From Apiospora phragmitis (taxonomy: Eukaryota > Ascomycota > Sordariomycetes > Amphisphaeriales > Apiosporaceae), in assembly GCA_038363925.1 (NCBI GenBank), contig JAQQWL010000006.1:5560501-5624500 (forward strand): a stretch of 64,000 bases of DNA, in the 5' to 3' direction. The translations under genes and the position numbers were made by a program. The notes below the pieces were generated by a model. The model made no database searches, was not told where the DNA came from, and saw only the letters and a list, made by a program, of their open reading frames with translations. Shown piece by piece: positions 56,995 through 64,000 of this stretch. Numbering within the stretch: the stretch's first letter is position 1; the number at the start of each line of letters is the position of its first letter.

Positions 56995-58578
56995 TCATAA
57001 GCCCGAGGCCTGGAAGAACACATCGAGTCGGGACACGCCACCGCAGGTCTCATCTTTTTTCCCAGTGCAGGGCGTATTGCTGAGACGTTACGAAAAAGTT
57101 AGCTTATGAACCTCTTCAAGTTTTGGAGAGAAGAAGTAAAAAGGGGGTGGGGGCGGACAGGTGATAGAGGGTGGACGTTGATATGGGACCGAACAGGAAA
57201 GGAAAGAAACAAGAAAGTCAAACGAAATCAGAAAAGGCTGTCACTAACCATGCAGAAGCGCCGTCCGAGGCGAGCTGCCCATTCTGCCGGATCTCGTTGT
57301 CGCACCAGCACTCGCGCCCGTTCTCGAGCCCGGCGTAGACGTAGCCGGCGCGGCCGCAGTCCTCGATGCAGCCGGCGCGGGTGTTGTTGCGGTCCTGGCC
57401 GCCGGGGACGGGCAGCTCGTGGGGCAGGATGCGGCCGACCTCCTCGCCGTAGCAGCCGAGGTAGACCCAGGTCGGGGCCGTCTCGGCGGTCCAGCGGTAC
57501 AGGTAGACGAGGGCGGGGCCGCCGCAGGCCTGATCGCTGTCGCCCGTGCAGCGCGTGCTGCACGCCTCCTCGGCCGCCGGCGCGTTCTTGTCGTCGTCCT
57601 GGATCGCGTCGCCGCACCAGCACTCCCGCCCGTTCTCCACCCCCGCGTAGCTGTAGCCCCGGTCGCGGCACGTGCTCTGGCACCGCCCCGGCGTCAGCGT
57701 CTGGTCGTTGGTCTCGGCCAGCTCCGCCAGCGTGCGCTTGGCTGCCGGCCAGAGGTCCCTGTAGCAGCCGACGGCTTGCCAGGTGGGCACGGCGGTGGCG
57801 GTGGAGCCAGGCCGCTGGGTGGTCGTGGAAGTGGCAGTTGCCGTAGCGGAAGGCGGATGGTTCGAGGTGGTCCTGGTGGTGGATGGGGGAGGCAGGTTCC
57901 AGTCGAGCTGGGCACCGAAGATGTTGAAGACGTCTGACCCGCCACAGATCTGGGACTGGTTACCGGCGCAGGGAATGTTGCAATCCTGCTGGTCGTTGGT
58001 CCAGTCGTTGTTGACGTACGTGCCGCACCAGCACTCGGTGCCGGCCTTGACGCCGGCGAATTCGAAGTCGTCGTCAAAGCAAGCCTCCTTACACTTGTCC
58101 ACGGTAAGGCCGTCGCCGCCAGCCTTGGTCGAACGGGTGCTCAGGGTATTGCTGTCGACGTAGCAGCCGAGCGAGTTCCATCCCAGCAGCGTCGGCTTGG
58201 CCGGCGTCGTGGTGCTGGTGGGGGTAGGCTTAACAGTAGGCGAGCTGCTGCTCGACGAGGGGGCTCCTCCTCGCTCTTGACGCGCACGCAGTATGACAGC
58301 TCCTGCCAGTTGCCGCAGTCCTCGGTAACGGTCGGGTTCCAGCGCGAGAAGTCGGCTGGGCTGATGGCCCACATCCAGTCGCGCACCTCGTGGCAGGTGA
58401 GACCCTCGTAGTTGTCGTACCAGTAGGAGCATGTCTTGATCGTGTTGGGGTTGTACAGCCCGCGCGGGATCGTATCGCGCTTGCTGAGCAGGTGGCGCTG
58501 ATGGGCCATAGAGGCGAGAGCCTGTTGGGGCAACGCCGCGAGCGCGACGGCCGACAGTGAGATCGAATAGGCCCTCAT
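56995..58578 (-). CDS. Secreted LysM plus three WSC domain protein, one C-run frame break
   Basis: Start at ATG 58578 with a signal peptide (RAYSISLSAVALAALPQQALA). A LysM-like module follows (TCSYWYDNYEGLTC...FSRWNP...DCGNWQELSYC), then a Ser/Thr/Pro linker and three WSC modules: GWNSLGCYVD...GTECWCG, QAVGCYRDLW...GRECWCG and VYLGCYGEE...GRECWC. The last WSC is completed by exon 2 after a 169-base intron (57248-57080): TPCTGKKDETCGGVSRLDVF, stop 56997-56995. A run of five C/G (58259-58263) is one base short for the frame to pass from LysM to linker; six would restore EEEPP-SSSSS. Known: WSC and LysM bind wall polysaccharides such as chitin or glucan. Likely an extracellular wall-associated or effector-like protein. 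Confidence 0.8.
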
Positions 58579-59311
58579 GTTCGACGACTTGCGAATCGGA
58601 AAAATAGGCAAGGGACAGAGCAAAGTGAGTGTGGTGGTGAGGTGGGCGGTAAGCGCGAGGGGCGAAATAGCCCGGTGCCTGGCCAGGGCGAAGTAGATAA
58701 GGCTCTGCGAGAGAAGTCACGATATTTGCCTAAAGATACCGAGCCTCCCATTCGGACCGCCCCGTTTTTCTCTTTACTCAAATTTGGTGTAATTCAATGG
58801 CACATGCAAAACGGTGCGGCTCCAAAACTCCGAATAGTTCCTAAAAGCGGCGATGTCAATGGTATCCAACTCTGCGGTCTAGATCGCATGGTGGGCGGAA
58901 AGGGAAGGTGAAGCGCACCCGGCCATAGAGCCCACAAAGCTCGCGATAGCAGAACAGTCGGTTTCTCTCGGCTTGCCGGCGAAATAGAGAGAAAGTCTCC
59001 ACCGCGTATCGCCGGGATGCTGAGTGAAGCCTAGAGAAGGTGTACCACGTGCAGCCTCCAGGTGGTTGCCAAGACGCCGCGCTAGACTGCACTTAAGCGA
59101 TGTCGCCTAACTTGGCCATAAGCTTAAATGAGCTTGATCGCTAGTGCGCGGGTCGGTAGACATCTGGGGCGCGGGTACTATGTGATTGTCAGGGTCCATA
59201 TGCAACTATCCGAGTCTTGGGTTTTGCATCTCCACGCCCTAGGCCCCGGCCCGAACCGCCCCACCCGGCGAACAGGCCAGATTGGGGCAAGGATCCGGCC
59301 GGGTGGCACCT
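58579..59311. other. Upstream region of the LysM-WSC gene
   Basis: No gene supported. Should contain its promoter. Confidence 0.4.
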
Positions 59312-59374
59312 CGGAGGATCTTTGATAACAGCCGGAGGATCTTTGATAGCAGTCGGAAGATCTCTGACAGCAGC
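59312..59374. repeat. Three 21-bp tandem units
   Basis: cggaggatctttgataacag-c and two variants (59333, 59354) in tandem; unit 3 has three or four changes. Confidence 0.8.
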
Positions 59375-59987
59375 CCTTTGGAGCATCATCCAGGCACACC
59401 GCGCGGTACAGGGTTGCCGCACGTGAGGTCTCGGAAATCCATGCCGCAAAGGGACGCTCCACGCCGGACACCAGACCATGCCCCTGACAGCTACATCTTT
59501 CTTTGTCATGCAGGTCGGTGTGCTTTGCCGCATTATGATATAGGCGAGCTCCAAATCCGGCAGGCGCATGCGATGGTTATGCCGGCTATCCGTTGGAGGA
59601 GTGCCTTTTCAGTTCACATGTGAAGTGCCCCGTCAGAGCGGAGACGGTGGAGGAGCATTCAACATTACCGGAAGCGAATCAAATTTCTTTCAACTATGCA
59701 ACGTTTGAGACTATTGGAGAACCACGAATTGAGGGTAAACCGAAGTGTAGGTTTGTCAAATTCCAAGGCAAAGGACTTCGTAATTGTGTACGTTCAGGCG
59801 GTATGCAAAAGACTTCAATCAACTTTACATCTGATATATACAGTTCTGTGTTGGAATAGGCCCCAATCCCCTCGCCTATGTATTATACTATAGTGAAACA
59901 TTTCGATTCAAAGGCTTTCGTAGTTGAAAAAAAAAAAAGAAAAAAGGCCAGCCACAGTACATATCCCAGCCGTGCCACCGCCGTGGC
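59375..59987. other. Intergenic, nothing recognised
   Basis: Short frames only. A poly-A run at 59928-59945 lies near the 3' end of the next gene. Confidence 0.4.
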
Positions 59988-60929
59988 TCAGGTGCCACAG
60001 GAAGCATCCTTGATTTTGTTATTGGCCATCTCGAAGCTCTGCATGACGACGATGTGTTCTTTGGCATGCTTGTCGTTAGCGTAGAAATCGTCGTACACCC
60101 TTTGCATCTTGCCCTCAAAGTCGTCGATTTTGTCCTTGTTCGCGTCAATGGTCTCCTGGCGCATGAATTCGTAGCTGTCCACCTGGCGTTCGACGTCCCC
60201 GGCCTTCACATACTGCTTGAACCCTGTCTTCTCGGACTTGATGTCGATTTCCGGGATGTCGCGCTTGAGGCGCTCAATCAAGTAGTAGGAGTGGTCGACG
60301 TAGCGGGTCCGACTGACCTGGTCGAGGGCCTTTGTGACGCCCTCGAAGCGGGCCTTGTTGGCCTCGTAGTCGGCTGCGCTCAGGCTTTTCTTGGTCCTGG
60401 TGACGACATCGGCGACGTCCTCGATCATCTTGTTAAACTCGGTCCCGTCCTTTATCACCCGCCACGCTGGGTATCTGTTCTGGTCCATTTTGAGGTCGTT
60501 GATCCGCTTGGCCGTCTCGTCTACAGGCGGCGTAGGGTTATTCTGCGCGCCCTTGCCGCCGGGAACGGGCAACTGCGTGAACCACTTGGACTTGTCAATG
60601 TGGGACATGAACTCCCTGAGGTTGCAGAGGCGCTTGGTCTCTACCATATCCTTCTTCACGGGGTCGTATATTCTGTCGGTCCCGACGCACGGGATATACT
60701 TGGGTGGCGGCTCCTTCTTGGGATCCTCCGACTTGGGGTCCTTGCAGCCGCCCTTTTCATCGTCTATCACCTCGGCGCACTTGATTCCGATGACGCGCTG
60801 GTCCTCGGGGTTGAGCTGGTCGATCCCATAGGCGTAGAACAGGAACACCTTCTCGTACGCAACCCGGACGCCTCTACCGGCAACACCGGCTATCGTAAAA
60901 GCTACGAGGAGGGAGAGGGATAGTCTCAT
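59988..60929 (-). CDS. Secreted protein of unknown function, 313 aa
   Basis: A single open frame from ATG 60929 with a clear signal peptide (MRLSLSLLVAFTIAGVAG). The mature part begins with a conserved-looking FLFYAYGIDQLNPEDQRV, has four or five Cys (for example IKCAEV, GGCKDP, YIPCVG, KRLCNL and C near the end), a Lys/Pro-rich stretch, and a long helical C-terminal half (EFNKMIEDVADVV, YYLIERLKRDIPEIDIKSEK, MQRVYDDFYANDKHAKEH). No catalytic motif is recognised. Good base composition and no damage. Could be an effector-like or wall-interacting protein. Confidence 0.75.
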   Translation of the reverse strand: MRLSLSLLVAFTIAGVAGRGVRVAYEKVFLFYAYGIDQLNPEDQRVIGIKCAEVIDDEKGGCKDPKSEDPKKEPPPKYIPCVGTDRIYDPVKKDMVETKRLCNLREFMSHIDKSKWFTQLPVPGGKGAQNNPTPPVDETAKRINDLKMDQNRYPAWRVIKDGTEFNKMIEDVADVVTRTKKSLSAADYEANKARFEGVTKALDQVSRTRYVDHSYYLIERLKRDIPEIDIKSEKTGFKQYVKAGDVERQVDSYEFMRQETIDANKDKIDDFEGKMQRVYDDFYANDKHAKEHIVVMQSFEMANNKIKDASCGT

Positions 60930-61370
60930 GATGGCAGGGAAAAGTAATGAATGTGTAGGCGTCGGCAGGAATGAGTGACTTGGAGGAAACGAGTGTGTGT
61001 ATTGAAAGGAAATCTCAAGTAGCTTGGACGACGAGGAGGCTGGCTGTCCTCGATATGTATAGACAATAGTATTCTCATAAGACTACAGTCCTGGCCCTCC
61101 TGGATATACGGAGGCGCTGGATGGGCTGGATGCTGTATCTAATCTGCGACGACGGCGGAAGACCAATCCGGAAACGGCCCGCCGCGAAATCTCATCAACC
61201 CCTGGTCGTGTTGGTAGTTATCCCATGCCGCCTTACGTGATGTGACGGTGGGGAGATGTGACCATGTCAGACAGGGATATTAAGCGAAAGAAAATAGTAC
61301 CCCGGTAATACATGGTGAGCAGCTGGGGTTGGGAGTCAGCAAATGGTAAGTTGCGCCATAGTTCATGGGG
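60930..61370. other. Intergenic, nothing recognised
   Basis: Promoter side of the secreted-protein gene. Confidence 0.4.
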
Positions 61371-62174
61371 TTAATGGCTTGGTCCTGGTCCATTAAGAGC
61401 TAGATCTCTCGTATCTCCGGGCCCCAGAACCGACTCCGCAGCGGTCATAGCGCCGGGTTGACGGGACGGACATTTGCATCCCCTCACATGGCGCCATCCC
61501 AACCGAAACCGACCAGGCGTGTCCAGTTCATCGTCTGTATCCGATACCTCATGATCCGATTCGTACAAGTCAGGGTGCTCAGCCCAGAGTTTCCTGCGTT
61601 GTTCGCGCTCCACGTGCAGATAGTTGTGCCGAGTGATCTCCGGGACCTCCACGTCGGGAGGACCGAGGATCCGGACATCGAAGGGCTTAGGGTCATCTCG
61701 AAAATAGTAGGTCTCCATCAGGGTGTCCCAGCCGCTCCACCACTCGTTGTCGCCGGGGCCTGACTCCTGGTGGATGATGGTGACCAGCTTGAGGGCGGAC
61801 ATCGTTCTCAGATGCAGGGAGTGATTGCGGGTGAAGGACTCCGAATCCCGGCCGCCGACGGCCAGCCACTGGATCTGAGGCGCCTCGCGCGGATATTTGT
61901 CCAGGTCGTATTGGTAGAGGTGAACGGTATCCACCGTAAAGTTCACATACTGGTATTGGCCCGACTTGGGATCCACGAAGGCCTTGATGTAGTAGCCATG
62001 CGCCAGGAGAAACGAGCGCGCCTCGCGACAAGCCTCCAGGAGAGGCGGTGGTGGGCCCCGCTTCTGACCCGTCCAACTATCTCCAACCACAACCGCCCGG
62101 GGTGTTAGAGCCATGGCCCAGATGCTCTGGCGCAGCTCCAAGGGCAGCCGGGGGAAGGGGTGAAAAGTGGACAT
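61371..62174 (-). CDS. 2EXR-domain protein, 267 aa
   Basis: Start set at ATG 62174 because the family begins right there: FHPFPRLPLELRQSIWAMAL is the first 2EXR repeat (PxLPxELRxxIW). It is followed by a LLEACREARSFLLAHGY segment and NFTVDTVHL, the usual continuation. The upstream open extension to 62342 has no such character. The C-terminal 90 residues are polar, with WSGWDTLMETYYFRDD and a basic, low-complexity end. Known: 2EXR proteins are numerous in fungi and plant-associated ascomycetes, F-box-like, of unknown function. Confidence 0.8.
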   Translation of the reverse strand: MSTFHPFPRLPLELRQSIWAMALTPRAVVVGDSWTGQKRGPPPPLLEACREARSFLLAHGYYIKAFVDPKSGQYQYVNFTVDTVHLYQYDLDKYPREAPQIQWLAVGGRDSESFTRNHSLHLRTMSALKLVTIIHQESGPGDNEWWSGWDTLMETYYFRDDPKPFDVRILGPPDVEVPEITRHNYLHVEREQRRKLWAEHPDLYESDHEVSDTDDELDTPGRFRLGWRHVRGCKCPSRQPGAMTAAESVLGPGDTRDLALNGPGPSH

Positions 62175-62844
62175 GTTGGAGGACTTGAGCTTAGGCAGAT
62201 GCGGCACAGCCAAATTGCATCGAACGAGATGGGTGGACAGACGAGCAAGGAAAAAAACAATGTGAGGAGGATGAGTGCCAGCGGTTGAGAATGGACAGTC
62301 TTGGTCGGTAATAAATTCATGGTTTGGGCGGGCCCGCTGCACGGGTAAGCAGCTGTTTTGGGACAGCCAGATAACCGTGCGGGCTGGCTGTCCAAATTAA
62401 ACGGCCATCTCGGTTCTATTTCGATTTGAACAACCACTGGACCCTGCACGCAGCGGCTCCAAGGCAGGACTATGGCCTTGGCGAGACCAACATCTAGGCG
62501 CCCAAGAGGGTCTTCGTGGCCCCTGCCCCTGCACATTCCTTGTCAATCTGGTATCGCGATTAATGAATATCACTGTAAGCACCACCATTCAACAAGCGGT
62601 CGGCCAAATGTCTACAACGCCGGCTAAGTACGTGTAAGTACTTAGGTACCCTCTGAGATGCCTAATTGTGGTGTGATACCTAGAGCGACGGCCAGTGGCC
62701 AGAAGCTACTTAAGTATACTATTGCAAAGCCTCGCCATCTCCTGGGCTCCTCGAAATCAGGTCGTCGCTCACTCATTGCCGACTTTTCGTTTGTGTTGGT
62801 ATCTCACCGCGCTCGCTTCTGGGGCGCTGCCCACTCTTTTCACC
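62175..62844. other. Divergent promoter region
   Basis: Lies between the starts of the 2EXR gene and the GH55 gene. No other feature supported. Confidence 0.45.
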
Positions 62845-64000
62845 ATGTTGCTTCCCTCTTTCTGCACTTGCCTGCTCGCAATCCCTCCTTTAGCAAGCGC
62901 TGGCAGTGTTTTCAACTCGAAGCCTAATAATACTTTATCTGATACATCGAGTGAGTTTTCATCCCTCAGGGCATTTCCAGATGCATAAGCTAATGGGCGT
63001 CTCAGGTCCTGTGAACGTCGCTGCCTTCGTCGATGGTTTTCTTGAAAACTGGAAGAAAGACAACCCAGAGCTCGGTTTGCCCGAGCTCGATAGTCTGGCT
63101 GCCTCAGCCAATACTGTCAAAAACGCTCTGCTCAACCCCCCTGACCTTTCGAAGGCCAAGAGGAACCGGGCAGCTGATGCATCGCCCCGTCTGGCTCCTC
63201 ATGTGCCCTCTCACCGAGGTCGCTTCGCCAACTCGACATTGAGTGCGAATGCGACACTGGAGGAAGCCCGGGCCATCGTCCGCCGGGCTCAGAAGGAAGC
63301 CAGCCTCCGCAACCGCGAGCGCTTCCAGAACCCGCGGCTGAACACCTACTACGACCACCATGAGAACCCCTCCGGGCTCGCAAGGCCGACCTCGCCACCT
63401 TCCAGGTCAACGAGACGGTGGCCATGGCCGCAGCCCTCGTAGCAGAGGCTGATTATGCCAACGCGGAGCCGGTCACCTACCCGACGCTGACGCCAGAAAT
63501 GGCGCAGCTGCGAAGCCAATTGCGCGGTTCTCCGATGGAAAGCCCTAGCAACTTGACCAAGAGATCAAAGCAGTCATGGTGGATGGAGGAAATCGAACAC
63601 CTTGGGAGAGTGCCATACGGCGGCTCCGAGAACGATGACTACAAGGTATTTCGCAACGTCAAAGACTACGGTGCCAAGGTACGTGGACACCCAGCTCGAT
63701 ATCTGTTGTTGCCTTTCCGACACTGACTCGGGATCGGACAGGGCGACGGCAAGACAGACGATACGGAGGCTATCAACAAGGCCCTGGGAGACCAGAACCG
63801 TTGTGGCAAGAACTGTGGCGCTTCTACTGTCAAGCCTGCCATCGTCTACTTTCCAGACGGAACCTACCTCGTCAGCTCCCCTCTCAAGAGCCACTACAAC
63901 ACGCAAATGATCGGCAACGTGAGTTATATATGTCCCGTTTCTGGCACCCGCACGTGGCACTGACCTCGTGATCAGGTCAACACGCGGCCTGTCCTTAAGG
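62845..64000 (+). CDS. GH55 exo-beta-1,3-glucanase-like, 5' part, cut by window edge
   Basis: ATG 62845 opens a signal peptide (MLLPSFCTCLLAIPPLASA). Exons: 62845-62950, 63006-63678, 63742-63918, 63976 onward (introns of 55, 63 and 57 bases with GTGAGT, GTACGT and GTGAGT donors). The catalytic-fold start is clear: SWWMEEIEHLG, FRNVKDYGAKGDGKTDDTEAI, KPAIVYFPDGTYLVSSPL and NTQMIGN, as in GH55/pectate-lyase-superfamily glucanases. A run of four C (63367-63370) breaks the frame; five C would carry HHENP into RARKADLATF. Known role: degradation of beta-1,3-glucan outside the cell. The catalytic residues lie beyond the window. Confidence 0.82.

Noticed and set aside
57106..57937. Long Arg-rich and Gly/Val-rich frames on the + strand
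   Set aside because: They are antisense to the GC-rich WSC exon and have extreme composition; shadows.
60054..60923. 289-codon + strand frame
   Set aside because: Antisense to the secreted-protein gene, whose own frame has a signal peptide and normal composition.

Overview
This window looks like an accessory, repeat-rich part of the genome of a filamentous ascomycete (Pezizomycotina, probably a Sordariomycete). Genes carry short introns of about 47-65 bp with GTAAGT/GTACGT donors and CTAAC-type branch points. The protein families are fungal (DUF7924, BCS1-like AAA, WSC/LysM, 2EXR, GH55, DUF3435, OTT_1508-like deaminase). Two blocks are extremely AT-rich and full of TAA/TAG, as expected after repeat-induced point mutation (RIP). 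The species cannot be named from sequence alone.

Layout. 1-9.3 kb: a RIP-degraded block with two NB-ARC/TPR NLR-type pseudogenes facing each other in an inverted arrangement, then the remnant of a fungal membrane-protein family. 9.3-34.6 kb: genic but decayed territory. It holds paralogue copy 1 of a W/C-motif family, a small Cys-rich gene, DUF7924, a BCS1-like ATPase, two zinc-finger genes, an RRM gene, several unknown intact multi-exon genes, two related multi-pass membrane genes, two related Cys-rich genes, a coiled-coil pseudogene and a JmjC+SET gene. 34.6-41.5 kb: mostly non-coding, with a dispersed repeat, short tandem repeats and one intact unknown gene. 41.5-50.2 kb: a nuclease-like gene, a small kinase-like gene, paralogue copies 2 and 3, and a wrecked SAM-SNF2 helicase. 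51.5-56.4 kb: a DUF3435 (Starship-captain-like) tyrosine-recombinase homologue with one internal stop and a missing C terminus, a second RIP block, and a half-RIPped OTT_1508-like deaminase gene. 57-64 kb: ordinary higher-GC genes for secreted or cell-wall functions (LysM-WSC protein, unknown secreted protein, 2EXR protein, GH55 glucanase cut by the window edge).

How it fits together. The left 56 kb is rich in families linked to fungal self/non-self recognition and genome conflict: NLRs, a BCS1-like ATPase, nuclease and kinase domains, a deaminase, and a recombinase related to giant mobile elements. Many of these genes are broken. Two kinds of damage recur. One is nonsense codons of the type expected from C-to-T change (CAG to TAG, CAA to TAA, CGA to TGA). 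The other is one-base frame breaks, several of them in homopolymers. The most striking case is an in-frame TAG at the same aligned position in three diverged paralogues. That could be old shared decay, recurrent RIP, or a site corrected by sexual-stage A-to-I editing (UAG to UGG); only RNA data can decide.

Gene models with introns were built by eye from splice signals and frame continuity. Family names rest on remembered sequence features, not on searches.
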